Shown: positions 24,411 through 36,980, counted from the stretch's first letter. The stretch: DNA of 64,000 nucleotides from Bilabrum cf. latius (GCA_965178125.1 OZ237764.1:496001-560000), one strand, 5' to 3'. Numbers and translations: made by a program. The notes: generated from the sequence alone by a model not told the origin.

Positions 24411-27400
24411 TCAAATTCGTCGAAAATGGAATAGAAACTAATCGAACACCGCGTGCAGCACCACCACCGGCACAGACACGCTCAGCAGCTGCAGCCGCTG
24501 CATCCCCACCATCACCGGCTCCAGCGCGAACACGGCAGCATTTTCAGACTCCTGCAGGGCCGACCGAAGCAGGTCCGCGTCACTTTTTCCTGCTGCCAGC
24601 TGAGCCGCCATCAACGAACACTCCTGCCAACCGCACACCCCCACGATGCACAGTACCACCCACACCAGCGTACCCAACACCAGCATATGCTCAAGCCCAA
24701 GCAACCACCAGCTGTGCCTGCGTACCACACCCAGCCTCAGCTCCAGCGCTCGCCACGCTAGCTGCTCGGGAGACTTTTGTACGCCAGTTCCTGTCTCATG
24801 AGAAGTTCCCTGCAGCAGCGGCTGTCGGTGCACGTGCCTGGCTGCCTCTACGTCCTCCCTGAAGGCCATCCACGCCGCGATCGCCTGGGCGTCCCATGTA
24901 AGGACCGACAGACCCCTGATGGCAGAGAGTAGGGCGGGCTGCAGCGCCTGCATGCGGGTCAGACCAGCGACAGCCCGATCTTCGCTGGAGGCTGCAGAGC
25001 GCAGGCGCAACTGCAGCGACTCTGCCTGCTCCGCATCCGACTGAGCTTCGTGCAGGCGATTTTCACCAGCATTGCTTGTGAGTATATTGACAGCCTCTGC
25101 TTCAGCCCGTTCTACTGCGAGCTTCCTCTCCATCCAAGGCGCTAACAGCCCTTGAGGCTGGTCCTCGGCTGAGCTGGGGACTTGCTCCGAGTTGATGGAG
25201 CTGTGGGAAGCGTCAAGCGATGCCGCTGGGTCGTCAAATGCATGGCCTTCCCCCTGTGACTAGTTGGTGTCTCCGATAGACGACGTGATCGTGCCGTTGT
25301 GAGTGAAGCTCGACCGCTTAGCCAGCTTGGCTGCAGTGCATTGCAGCTTTAGCATTTTCACCCTGCGGTCCTGCGGGCAACCACGCGCAGCATCCCGCGT
25401 GGTTGAACTGCTTGCAGCTGAGGATAGCATGAAAGATCCGCCCCATCCCGTTCGTCGCTAGGTTGCGTGAGCTGAAGGCGCCAAGAATGAATCGGCCTGC
25501 TTGGGCCGTACCTCCTTCACCGGTGGGGCCCACGCGTCTTCAGTGCCATCCGTCCGTCGCCCAGACCTTCGAAGGTTGCTCCTGATGTTTTCGAACGTGC
25601 CGCTCAATGCGTCTGTCTCCCCTCCACCATCGGGTAGCACCAAATGTCGCACACAAGAGCACGCAAGGCATTCACAAACGCTACAAGGAGCTATGCAGGA
25701 CCAACAGCATGCACGAGCAGACTCGACACATGCCACCAAGTTCGGCGAGCCATTGGCCACATCGGATGATCGTAGGCGCAGCACATCTTGCGTACTGCCA
25801 TCTTGCGCCGTACGAATACTAGTGGCAGTTCCGAGCAGATCCACACCACATCCGAGTAGCATGCCCATCCTCACGAGGCAAAGCACGACCAGCCCTAGGC
25901 CAAGTACCAGGGCAGGCAGCGAGCACTCGACGTACACGAGGGTCACCACCAGAGCCCACAGCCAAGCTACTCTAGCGGTTGAGACGCTCACGCCGGACAG
26001 ATCGTGCCACAATGGAATCCTGCTCGATCCAACAGGCCCTGCATCTGTCGTGCTGCCGATGCTGTTGCTCCTTGCCCCATGCGCTCTTAATTGGTCATCC
26101 CAGGAAGGCTAGATATAGGTCTAGGTCTAGGTCTAGGTCTAGGTCTAGGTCTAGGTCTAGGTCTAGGTCTAGGTCCTGGTTCTAGCCAGATCGTCCAATT
26201 GAACACTTTGTGGGTCTCGTCCGCTTCCCCCACTGCTGATTTCGGCTGATCGCGGGGTGCGAGCATCCAACAAACCGCATAGGGTGGCTAGAAACGCCAC
26301 GACGCTCAGACCGACCAGCAGCAGCTGCGGCCACATCACTGACCGCCCCATCAGCACGCCCCAGTCTTCCTCGCAGTGCTCCGCCCTGGTGCGGCCCATC
26401 GCCCTCAGGCACGGCAGCTGCACGCTGTATGAGACAGACTGGGGATCGACGGCAAGCAGCCAGGTGCCCCCGGTGCTGCCCGGTCGCTGGCCCCGGAGAG
26501 TGGCAACTAGCCGTTGAGCCATGGCACCTGCGGATTGAGCCCGCTGTAAGCCAGAGCTACCTTCTCTCGTGTCAGAATCGAGCCGTCTCCTAGGCGGGAT
26601 CTGCGCGACAACCGAGACACGCATGAACATCTGCGCTATAGCAGGAAAACCTGGACGCGGCTCCACCTGAGCACCTGCGTGAGTCGTGACCCGCGTCACG
26701 CTTGCCTTCCATCCCCGTGTCTCCACCTCATCCCCGGCCAGGTCTCGTAGGTCATCCAACAGGTCATCCAACATCCAGTCGAGCTGTGACTCAACTGGGT
26801 GCGGATAGTCCAAGCCGGGCGGACCTGACCCAAGCTGGTACGTCTGCGTAAGTGCCGCCGGCCAACTATTGCGATCAAAGTAGAGATCAAAGCTCAACCG
26901 CGCAACGCTCGTTCGAGACCGCTACGCTTGGTCTGTTTGATATCCTTTCCAAAACATGCCAGGCGCGGACCTGTCTGCTCGGCATGCCATGCTGGGAGCA
27001 GTGCCGGTCACATATTGGGGCTGTGACCCAGGACCGAAGACACTGGCTTTTGGAACAAGAGGCGCGACAGCTGGTGTCCTGGCGAGTCGCTCAACTTGCA
27101 GCAGCTCGTCAGACTGGCGAAGGGTAGGATGGCCGAGCCACTCGCCGTACCACACGCGCACCACGCTCGCCAACTGCTGCCATTCGCCAGTTGATTGCTC
27201 CAGTCCCAGGTCCACAGGTAGCTGAGTTGGGTCGTCGCATGATGCCACGCACACGGGCCGGCCGGCGAAGTTGCCCTGGAGGCTGGATCGGTGGCAAGCC
27301 CACGAGCCCCCCTGGATGCGGGGCAAGGAGCTGTTCGGGTGCAGCGGGAAGATGCGGGTGGGCACAGCCCCTCGGTACACAGCAAGAGGACCTGCAATCC

Positions 27401-29083
27401 CAGGCATAAAAACTGGAGCGCCCTGATCTGGACTAGGGTATGTGCCCCCTGAGCCGAGCAAGCTGGCGGGATGCACGCCCCCCGTGTAGTTCTGTGTCAC
27501 ATTGGACGGTGTCCCTGGCGGCACAGGGTACCTGCCATTTCGAGCCAGTTGCACGCCCCCGTCTGCTGAAAACTACTCGCGGTAGGGCCGCTGCATACCA
27601 CCAACTGCAAACCCTTGCGTGTTCTGCTACGCTGGAAGATCATCCGGCATTACGTCCACGTTCCACTCAGCATGGTCGATATCGTAGGCTACCGCGCACC
27701 CAAGCCTCGCCCGGGGGAAAAGACCACCCGCATCGCTGGTCCTGCTGTACTGCTCCAGCACTTGACTTAGGCTGGGCATGGAGTTCCACGAGGCCATGCC
27801 CACGTCGGGGGTACAGTTGCGCCCTTGCACGCACCAGGGGTCGTCAAGCAAGACGCGGATGCCGGGCAGCTTCTATTGAGGAACTGCTGGTTTGTTTGGC
27901 ATTATCAAACTGCACACTGCGTCATTTCTGCCTGCACTACCATGCGTAGTAGATGCCGTGTGATTCACGGACCCGCCCAATATATCGCTTGCCGGCACGT
28001 CTACAGTGAACGCCACCACGTGCGCCCGGTTGACCCTCCACTGGTAGTCGGGGCTATCCCCCACGATGGGGGTCTCGGGTGTAATGGGCAGCACGGCCAC
28101 TGTCCCCGGCGGGTACATTGTCATAAGGGACTGGTGCCACCGAGTCGGGGCGTGCTGTGCGATCAGCTGGTCGCGCTGCCTGAGGTCAATCGTGCCGGTG
28201 GAGCACGCCTGTATTGCTCGTATCCTCAGAGGTTCCTATGCATGCTTCTCGTCCATGTAGCTGTCGATATTGCGGCCGTGCCAGCTTGGGCAGGCCTTGT
28301 CCAGGGGCTGCTCATCCACAGCAGACTGTCGCAACACCGGCCATTGCTGCTTGGGGGGCCACACGGTGAGCTGCCTGCATACGTCGTTGCCGTCGATGGT
28401 TGTATTCCAAGGGGTTTTGGCCGGGCTGTAGATGGACCGGGGACATATTGCCACAATGACCTGCACGCACACGTCAACGTACGATGTCCATGGCTGTATG
28501 TCGGCGCCGATGTGTCCAAGCCTTGCCTGGTAGTACTCGGACGTGACCGAGAAACCGTCCCTGTGCCCACCACTGGCTAGTGATGGTGTAGTGGCGTACA
28601 TCTGAGGCCCCTACGTAAATAGTGTCGCGGATATGCCTATGCTAGTTGGCACGAACCAGCTCTCTAGGCTCCAGGGCTCCGCTGCTCTGGTGGGAAGCCT
28701 CAGTGGGCTCTCGCTGTAACCCTGGTGCGCGGGCTTCAGCTGGGGTGTCGCGAGCGCGGCACCGAAAAAAGGGAGAGAAACAGATGCGATCACATCGTCT
28801 GCGAACTTGTTACGGGACGAGTGTGGCAATTAGTAGCATTGTGGCTGGTTGGATGCACTCAGGTGGGAGTGCCGCGTGTTGAGCAGCTTGTCGCTTCTCA
28901 CTTCTGCTGGCAGCATCGCTGCTGCTGTTCGCCGGAACTGCGTGCAACCCTGGACCACTAGACCAGTACCACACATATCGTGAGTTTGTCCACTCGTCAG
29001 TGAACTGGTTACCTCGATCGAACCACGGGAATTCACCCACGCTGCAGGACGAGGAGTGCTCGCCCATCGAAAATGCCGCTGAG
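24411..29083 (-). CDS. Large multi-span membrane protein with a (Thr-Gln)9 tract; 5' end unresolved
   Basis: The last exon is 28798 down to 24411 (TGA at 24413-24411), about 1,460 codons joined across about 19 TAGs including 28611, 28236, 27873, 27627, 26922, 25458 and 24438. An intron at 28901-28799 (donor GTGAGA, acceptor TTCGCAG) joins it in frame to a tentative exon 29083-28902; anything upstream is not resolved. The N-terminal two-thirds looks extracellular (Pro, Thr, Asn-X-Thr sites). Hydrophobic helices lie near 26360-26290, 25980-25860 and 24700-24630. Nine consecutive ACC-TAG codon pairs encode a Thr-Gln repeat. I do not recognise the family. It converges on the giant surface protein, with ends 241 bp apart. 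Confidence 0.7.
26117..26176 (-). repeat. Hexamer microsatellite with a TAG in every unit, inside coding sequence
   Basis: Nine perfect AGGTCT units plus AGGTCC on the + strand read as ACC-TAG on the coding (-) strand. The frame enters from 26897-26172 and leaves at 26116-25461 without any TAA or TGA. Confidence 0.9.
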
Positions 29084-29958
29084 CTGAAATTCAAAACACG
29101 GCGCCGGCGGCACGCAACGCCACCTACGCCTACATCCACAGCTGGAGGTACTTGAAAAAATGAATCTGCGTCAGAAATAGTTGGTGCCACTTTATTGACA
29201 TACTGTAGACTAATTGACATGGTGATCGATCAATCAGCGTAGGTATAGCTGCTCACTGTTACAGTGTACTAGGCCAGAGCTCCCGGAGCTTATGATCCAA
29301 TCATGTCTGTATGAATGCGTCGAAGTAGCTTTCAAATTGAAGCACTGCGAAGCGACCCCATATCCAGTGCTGAGCTGAGGCAAAGCCTGGCTCATCCCTA
29401 CAAACGGAGAGTTAAGGCAACTTCGATCTCGGCTAGTAAGCTCGCCGGCGGCCATAATAGCAAACAGATTACACAATGATATACATTTCATCGGGAACTT
29501 CAGTAGCATGGGAGAGTAAGATGTTTGCTTGCGCATTGTAAGTTTCAATCTTCATCTTGAAAATGCATGATCGGATGGTCGCAACCTGCCTGGCCTTCTT
29601 TGGCAATTCTCAACACAACTACACGACGGATATGAGTACTGTAAGTATAATGAACATCCAGCCGACATCTTCCAGAGCTAGCATGCATCAAGAGAATACT
29701 TGATGTCTGGCGCGACCAACGACGGCAGGCACTACCTCTGCCTGTCTGATTATCCTTGAGGATGCAGACTGCAGAGCTCCACAGCTGCACCAGATTGATA
29801 ATGGGATGGATATCGGATTGCATGCGTGTTGTTGTAGTGCACGTTGTTCATGCTGGGGCCCGCCCCTGAAATAAATCATAGTTTGTACAGTGCAATTATG
29901 GGACGGGAAGGTGCACGTAGCATTCACGCAGAGTAGCTCATCTTCTGGCATTGCAAAT
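29084..29958. other. AT-richer stretch, no gene seen
   Basis: Between the large minus-strand membrane gene and the small type I membrane gene there are only short frames with no recognisable motif, even with TAG read as sense. It probably holds divergent promoters and possibly a missing 5' exon of the minus-strand gene. Confidence 0.5.
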
Positions 29959-30929
29959 ATGCAGAGCCATGCTGCAGTTTTGTTTCTGATTTCAGCGCTA
30001 GCTATCGCGGAAAGGCCTACTCCGCCAGCCATGCCTCCGTGTAAGATCTCGGCGCCATTGCCGGCAACCAACGATAGTGAAGTTATGTTGCTCTGGCTCC
30101 CTGTAGCTTGCAGGCAAACTTGCATAGTATATCATGTGCCAGGTACGCACATTGCGAATCACTGTACCACTGTTTCAGCCTTAGTACTCTCTGCGCTACC
30201 TACCATCCGTTGCTCGCAGCCGCAAGCGGTGGCTGCTAGGCAGCCCAGGATGATCTGGACACGGCTATGGAGCGCCCGCACAGCAATTACAATCTATTAA
30301 ATACGCAATGTATGGAAAAGTGCAAGGTGCGGAGCGAGGAGACCTGCACCGCCGACTGCGAAGTTGGCGCCGCTGAGTACAAGGAGGCCTGCTCTTCCAA
30401 CGGGGGGTCCCTCCTCCGAATTACTCAGTCTGCTCACTACAACAACGACGAAAAGTACAATGTCGCATCCTTGTATTGCATCAGCGATACCTGCTCGCCG
30501 AAGAAGCCCAGCTCTGACGACGACGCCGGCCCCGGGGGCTACTCTCTGGACAGCGACGTGGGCGTGTGGCTCGAGGCGTGGGAGCAGGAGTTCTGCGAGC
30601 AGCTGGTCGTACCCGGCTTCTTCGGAACACAGTGTGACGTAGAGGCGGAGTACGTCGACAGGGGAGGTAGCCCCCACAAGACGCCTCCGGGCACGGCAGC
30701 CGGGATCGCGGTGGGAGTGCTGCTGTGCGCTGCTGCCGCCGGCACACTAGGCTTCATGTACTACCGCGTCCAGGCAGGGTACACCTCCTCGTTCTTCACC
30801 GCCCCTTGGGCAAGCAGTGCCACCGGCAGCGGCGTGTACAGCGCGGGCACCGGCACCGGCACGTCAGGTTCTGGCGGTGTGGGGTCCATGGGTGGCGGGG
30901 CCAGCGGCGGCTACAACGCGGTGCCGTGA
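29959..30929 (+). CDS. Small secreted/type I membrane protein, Cys-rich
   Basis: Two exons, 29959-30040 and 30220-30929 (donor gtaaga, acceptor ctcgcag), encode 263 residues ending in TGA; one TAG (30237-30239) is read through. The product starts MQSHAAVLFLISALAIA, a good signal peptide. A Cys-rich ectodomain follows (C-x3-C...C-x3-C pattern near 30315-30390). A single TM helix lies at about 30697-30760, and a Gly/Ser/Thr-rich tail ends in Pro. No family is recognised. The codon choice of exon 2 and the clean splice phase support a real gene. ATG 29959 was chosen because the signal peptide starts there. Confidence 0.75.
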
Positions 30930-31553
30930 GATCTAGCGTTTAAGCACCGATTGCGGCGTCTGTGACCGCTACAAGAAAGAGGTGAAGATTTGGGATTTTA
31001 GATCGGGTGGATTGGATTGATTATGCGCGTGAAGCCATTGGTTACGGTGTGTTGGGGCGACGCTTGGGGTCGACACGCGGGCGAGCATGTTTTTGATGGA
31101 GAAGCGGGCCGCCGTTTGCGAAAACGAGCATCTGGCTGGGGAGCAAGATGGTTGCAGGATAAAGCCGACGCGCGCCATTTGGGGTGATTTTCGTCTGCTG
31201 TCCCCCCTCGGCCACGGCCTCTTGAGGGGGGCGCACGAATGGATCCATGGCGCGTGCTGGTTGCAACTTTGCTTCCTAGACAGGTGCCTGGCGCTGCTGC
31301 CTGTTTCTCTTACCGGCATTTTTTGAATTACGGCCCAGCAGTTGGTATGCTGGGCTGCTGCTGCTGGGTTCGTTGAGCTGTTGCAGCCATTGTGGTGCAT
31401 CTTCGCACGAGAATCCCCATGCATGTACAAACAAGTAGCTAGTCTAATAGAAATAGCTAGTCGCACTGCACTGCAATCGTTCGGTGCCAGCTCCTCGGCT
31501 CGCTCCCTCATCAGATCTGGCCCTTGTCTGGCAAACGGAATGGATCGAGTGAA
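30930..31553. other. Intergenic, no gene seen
   Basis: Convergent gap between the small membrane protein gene and RIO2. A 180-codon minus-strand frame crosses it but has no motif, signal or homology that I can see. Confidence 0.5.
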
Positions 31554-34010
31554 TCACCACGCGTCCCTGGTCTTGACGCCCTCCTAGGCCTGCCTCCTCG
31601 TCTTCCGCTGAGCCTTTGCCTTGCCTGCATTGCGACCCCCGCCCTTTCTAGCAGCAGCCTCCCTCCTCTGGTGCTGCTTCAGCGCCCTCCTCTTGAGAGC
31701 CTCCTCGTCGACCGCGCCAGCCTTTGCGAAACGAGGCCCACCGCGACCGCCACCGCCGCTGCCCCTGCCCTTGCCTGCCCGCCGGCCACCTCCAGCTGCA
31801 GACCGTCTGCCCCTGCCACCCCCACCTATGATCAGACGCAAGTCGTCAGACACGCGCTGCTCTGCCAAAGCCTTCTCTGCCTCTGCCTCGGCCACTGCTT
31901 GCGCTGTTTCTTCATCTTCATCTTCATCTGCATCTTCCACTCCACTGCCCCTCTCTCTCCCCATGGACGCAGATGACGGCATCGATGATGACGATGATCC
32001 TCTACCCTCGGTACCGGCCCCCGCTCTTCCGCTCGCACCCGCCCCCGACGCCGGACCTGCCCCAGCCCCCGACGAAGCATCCAGCATTTCCAGAGGCTTC
32101 CACCACCCATATTCCTCCTCCTCCTCGTCAGCCCGCCTCTCGATCCCCCTCGCTTCTCGGTTGAGCCCGAGAGCACGCGCTCGCCCGATCCCTCCCAGCC
32201 TCCTTCGCCTGCCCTAGGCCGCGAACAGGCCGCCCGCACGGCGGACAGCGAAGCCCATTCCCTCCACCTCTTCTTCCTCGTCTTCATCTTCAAAGGTGAC
32301 GTCGCCGGGCACCGTTGCGCCAATACTCGTCACACCAGCACTCACCTCTTCGATCCTGCCCAGTGCCCTTAGGTCCTGCTCCTCGTCCTCTTCCACTCCG
32401 GCGCCCTCCCCGTCGCTGCCATCCCCGCCCGCACTCGTCACATCAGCGCCGCCCTCTGCCCTCGCCAGCATCATGGCTGCCAGCTCGTCCTTCTCCGTCG
32501 CACCCGCGTCCCCCCCGAAACCGGAAGCGCCCGAGGCCTCGTCCAGCCGCACGGGCGCATCGGCCCCCCACGTGGTGTCCTCCCCGCTGGTTGCGAGCTC
32601 GTGACCCGCCTCTCCTTCTTCCGATTCCGAATCCTTGTCAGTGGCAACCTCCTTGGCTGCTTTCTCTGCCTTCGATTCCCCTGCACCGGGGGCGGCTTGC
32701 GCGGCGCCGGTCTCGGCAGCGGAACCTGCCAATACGAGGCTGGGCCCGCAGGCGTCCTCGAACGTGGGCACCGGCAGCGAACCCAGGCCGAACCTTCGGC
32801 GAAAGAACTTCACGCAGCAGTCAACGTCTCTGTCGAAGATCTCCTTTGCGTTCACATGCTTCACGCTGACCATCTGGGGGAAATCGATGGCTGTCAGCAC
32901 GCAACGCACCCCGTCCGCCTCGCACACCCCCGGCCGGATCTCACGTGTGCGGCCCATCCGGCTGCCAAGGGAAACTTGCGCGGCGCCGCCGCTCGAAGTT
33001 CCGCTAAGCACTACCCCGTCTTCGTTGAACCAGTCCAGTTTGCCCACCCTGCGCGCCCTATCCCGATCGTGACGAGTGCCTGCCCACCCCTTCACGGACA
33101 TCGTCTCTTCATCTTCATCTTCGTCCTCCTCCAGTCCAGTTGTCGATGCAGCACCTGCCTGCGAGTCCAGCACTGGTACCTCGCCAGGAGTCGCGCTAGC
33201 CGCTGCAGCTGCGGCTGCACCGCCATCTGGTCCGCTCCCGGGACCGAGACCCGCCTCTACTAGCATCGCCCTCGCTTCCTCCTCCCCATACCGCGTCCTC
33301 TGCTCGTGCACCAAGATGTTGAATTCGTTGTAGTCACCGTGCACCAGTCCACTCCTCGCTATCCGGCAAAGGACCCGCATGGCCACAGTGTAGGCGAGCA
33401 TAGGGTGTCGCAGCTGCCTGATGCGGCTGACCACGCGCCCGGGGGCCCGGCCCATGAGGATGCAGTGGCGGGACCAGTCGATAGGGCGGGGGACAGGGAA
33501 CCCAGCATCATAAAGAACCTTCATGAAGGTGTACTCGCGCTCCGATGCCAGCCTGGACAGGTAAAGCCAGGAGCCGTGCTGCCTGTGCTGGAGGTAATCG
33601 CGCTTCTGCTTCACGTCGCGGAAGGAGGTGCGGCCTAGACGCTGTAGTTTCAGCACCACTTCCTCGTCTTCGAACGTTTTCGCCAGGTACACGTCAGATT
33701 CCTTTCCTACTCCGATCTGCCGGCCCACTCCAGATACTGTGGAGCGACGGACCATGGTCCACAGGGCCAAATAGTCGTACCCCGCATACGTCAGACGGTA
33801 TCCCTCGTACTTCTTTCGCTCCCGGTGAAGCAGTTTCAGCCTGGCAAGCTGGCTAATGGTTCTGTGCAACCCTCCATGGCGCAGCCCAGCAATGGAACCA
33901 ATCAGGTGCAGCGGCACATACTCGTGGTTTCGCTGTCCCAGTTCGATTGCAGTGAGGACTCGGAAATCTTCCTTTGTTAAATGCTTCAGGTACTAAACAT
34001 CTAGCTTCAT
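31554..34010 (-). CDS. RIOK2: RIO2 family atypical protein kinase/ATPase (40S ribosome maturation)
   Basis: A continuous frame from ATG 34010 to TGA 31556-31554 encodes 818 residues, reading TAG at 33995-33993, 32216-32214 and 31586-31584. The first TAG is codon 6: the start reads MKLDV-(TAG)-YLKHLTKEDF, the conserved RIO2 winged-helix N-terminus. The P-loop-like GVGKESDVYLA (about 33709), the catalytic loop HGDYNEFNIL (about 33345) and the metal-binding IDFPQ (about 32900) are present. A long acidic/Ala-rich insertion follows. After the second TAG comes a basic C-terminus of the KRRALKQHQRR type, similar to the RIO2 C-terminus, so the readthrough is supported on both sides. In other eukaryotes RIO2 acts in late cytoplasmic pre-40S maturation. 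The protein is longer than usual because of low-complexity inserts. Confidence 0.95.
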
Positions 34011-34208
34011 TCGGCCTGAATGGCTTGTACGGAAGCTCTAATTCTAGTTGCTGTTCCCGAGAGCAACTGGCGCTGCAGTGCCGTGATTTACAATATTGAC
34101 CAAGTTCTAGAATCAGCATAGAACTGGTCATTTATGGGACCTATGCGCTGCATAACAATATTAATTTTAGTCATAGGCGCCATATCGCAGCCGCCGGACT
34201 AGGAAACT
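34011..34208. promoter_or_regulatory. Divergent promoter region (RIO2 / J-thioredoxin)
   Basis: The starts of two oppositely transcribed genes lie 198 bp apart. The stretch is AT-rich relative to its flanks; no specific box is assigned. Confidence 0.5.
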
Positions 34209-35639
34209 ATGTTTCCGAAGGGTTTTGATCCGTATCAAGTGATGGGAGTTAAAAAATCCGCAACAACCGGACAGATTAGACGAAAGTTTAGGAAGTTATC
34301 ACTTGAATTGCACCCCGATAAAGCTGAAAATGCAAGTGACGAGGCGAATAGAAAGAAACGATTCGAGGAGGTCAACCAGGGTAAGAGAGACTCACTCACC
34401 AGCTAGGGCCACGTGTGACGTTGGCAAGCTCACTTGTACCGAGCCTTCACTGAATATGCCAGTCCAAGCGCTTTACATCTTATCACATATATCGCAGCAT
34501 ACGAGATCCTCGGCGATGCCGAAAAGCGCCAGGCGTTTGACGGTTTCGGCGCGTCTGGTGGATTCCAGACGAGGGAGGAGTTCGAGGCAGCCGCTGCCAG
34601 CGGGGCTGGAACTGAAGCGGCCGCCGGGACCGGCGATCTTTACTCGGGATCTAAGCTTATCAGGTCGCTAAGCGCGTGGGATATCTCCCCCGCGGCGTAG
34701 CGGCGGTTGAAGCGTCCCCTGCTTGTGGAGTACTACGCCAGCTGGTGCGGGCACTGCCAGCATCTGGCACCAGCGATCCGGCGCCTGTCCATCCTCTTCG
34801 AAGACAAGATAGACTTTGGCGCGATCAACTGCGAGACAAAGGAGCGGATCTGCAGGCAGCAAGGCATCTCAGGGTACCCCACGCTCACGCTGCTCATGTC
34901 TGACGGGTCCAAAGACACCTATGCGGGGCCACTCGATGCCGGGCTGATCGAGACTTGGATGCGAGACGCCGCCGACTCCAAGCTGCGAACGTTCGACCGC
35001 ACGAGCGACTACCTGTAGGTGGCCAAAGACGGCAGCAAGCCGCTCCTTGTGTCCTTCTCACTCCCCCAGTGCGGGCCCTGCCAGCAGTTCAAGCCTTCCA
35101 TGCGGCGCGCCGCCAGGCAGCTCGAGGGCATCGTTGAGGTTGCAACCGGGGACTGCTCCAGCCCGGCCATGCGAGAGGCGTGTCAGGGCGTGCCGTACTT
35201 CCCCTACCTCGTGCTCATCCCGCCGGGCACGCCTGACCCAGACCGGCACTGGAAGGTGCTGACAGAGGACCGGCGCCGCATGAGCCCCGCGGATTAGGCC
35301 CTTAATATTGCCATGGCGGTGATTGAGGCCGTGGTGCCGGGCGCATAGGAGACTATGTCGGGGCAAGGGGGTGGGGAACAGGGGGGGTCAAGTGACGGAT
35401 ATGGGCACGGAGATGGGTTTGGCCACCCTGGACACGAAGATCCGTTCGGAGGGGGGCCACCTCCTGGCAGTTTCTCCGATGAGTGGGGTGAGCCAGGGGA
35501 TTACCCCCCGGGTGGGGGTGACCCCTACGGCGGGGGAGGGGGGCATTTCCAGCAAGGGGAATTTGGGCCGGACGGGGAGTGGCAGGGCGAGGGCGGAGGG
35601 TAGGATGAGGGGGGGTGGGAGGTGGGGGATGGTTGGTGA
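34209..35639 (+). CDS. J-domain protein with two thioredoxin-like domains (ERdj5-like layout)
   Basis: Exon 1 is 34209-34380 and exon 2 is 34498-35639 (donor gtaaga, acceptor atcgcag), giving 437 residues ending in TGA. TAGs at 34698, 35016, 35295, 35346 and 35601 are read through. The J domain is split by the intron: DPYQVMGVKKS... with HPD (HPDKAENAS) in exon 1 and AYEILGDAEKRQAFDGFG in exon 2. Thioredoxin domain 1 has the active site SWCGHC (about 34740); domain 2 has PQCGPC (about 35067). A Gly-rich tail of about 85 residues follows. It resembles DNAJC10/ERdj5 in order, but I see no signal peptide before the J domain, so the compartment is uncertain. It is divergent from RIO2 and converges on pirin with a 126-bp gap. 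Confidence 0.9.
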
Positions 35640-35765
35640 GATATCGGTGGGAACATGTTTCTGGACTAACATGTAGCAACATGTTCACCTGCACAACAGC
35701 AAACAGCAATCCATACAGGCATCAACATATACTCGTCACACCCGCAAATTCAAACGTAGCGCTCG

Positions 35766-35910
35766 TCACAGCTCTCTGTCACTGCCTTTCCATGTGCCGG
35801 ACCGCTGCTACTTGGTCTTGGCCTCCTGCGTTCTCCTCAGCCTCTCCTCCGCACCCTCGATCGCGCCACCTAGCCGGCCGGAGTGGTAGTCACGCATGGC
35901 CTGCACGATC

Positions 35911-35942
<32 letters not shown>

Positions 35943-36980
35943 CTTCACGATGGGCTCGCCGATTGGCTCCCCTGTGACGATTAGGACGGCCAGGCCCGCC
36001 TCGTCCAGCGGAACCTCCGCGCTGCGCGGCGCCGCTGTCCCGTCCGTGCCGGCATCCTCTTTGAGCTCCCCACTGGCAGGGACAAGGAGCTGAGCGGACA
36101 CGGGTGCGCCATCGTGCGATGCACCCGGGCAGGAGACTCGCACAACGCCCCCCTCCGACCCCAGCTGTGCCATCACTCCCTCCTCCACATCAGCTGCTTT
36201 GGCACCACCGTGCGATGCACCCACCACCCCGTTGCCCCGGAAGGCGTACACGAATCCTTCCTGCCCCTTGGGTATGTCCACGTCAATGGCACTGCCCGGC
36301 CGCAGCCTCAGATCGACGTAGGTCACGGCGGTCTCGAGCTTGATGGGCCCCGTGGCGCTGAGCGTGGAGCCGAGCACCACCTTGGCACTGCCCTGCTGCC
36401 GTGGCTGTGTTGACGAGAATTTCTCGGAGGAACCGGCCGCTGCTTCTGCTGGTGGCAGTGATGGGATGGCCCCATCCTCGGGGCCCGTCTTGGCTGCCTT
36501 GGTGAGGAGTAGGGGCACGACGGGCATGGCTGCGGCTGGCACGTCCTGGTACGACGCCTCCATCATTTTCTTCTTGCTCGGCAGGTTGATCCAGAGCTGG
36601 AAGCCTTCCACCGTCCCGCCTTCTCTCATGATCGTTTCGGATGGCATTTCTGCGTGGACGACGCCTCTGCCGGCGACCATGTACTGAGCGTCGCCGGGCC
36701 CGAGCTCTCCCTTTGCTCCTGAGGAATCCCTGTGCTGGAACGAGCCATCGATCACGTACGTGAACGTGATCTACCCGCGATGCGGATGATCTGGGGCTCC
36801 AACTGCTTCGCCGGGTTTGTATGAGACTGGGCCCATGTGGTCAAGCATCAAAAATGGATCGATGGTGTCGATCTCGTGTCCGACGGGGCGCCGAACCTGC
36901 GCGGCGGGGTGATTATTGGCTGGCATGGGCACTGTTACTAAAGTACGCACGACCTGAAATGCAACTGACGAGCTACACAT
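35766..36980 (-). CDS. PIR: Pirin family cupin protein
   Basis: ATG 36980 to TGA 35768-35766 encodes 404 residues with TAG at 36773-36771 and 35810-35808. Pirin signatures: [19 protein letters not shown], then the metal-binding HPHRG, which is followed directly by the first TAG and then [18 protein letters not shown]. Next comes [11 protein letters not shown], and the C-terminal [18 protein letters not shown] is typical of pirins. Without readthrough the conserved HPHRG box would be cut in two. An insertion of about 45 residues separates the two cupin halves, and two peptides of the type GASH(D/G)GA arise from the dispersed GCATCGCACGATGG-type DNA motif. Family members bind metal; some act as quercetin dioxygenases or transcription cofactors. 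Confidence 0.93.

Noticed and set aside
30969-31511. 180-codon minus-strand frame downstream of RIO2
   Set aside because: No motif, signal, splice context or homology-like segment.
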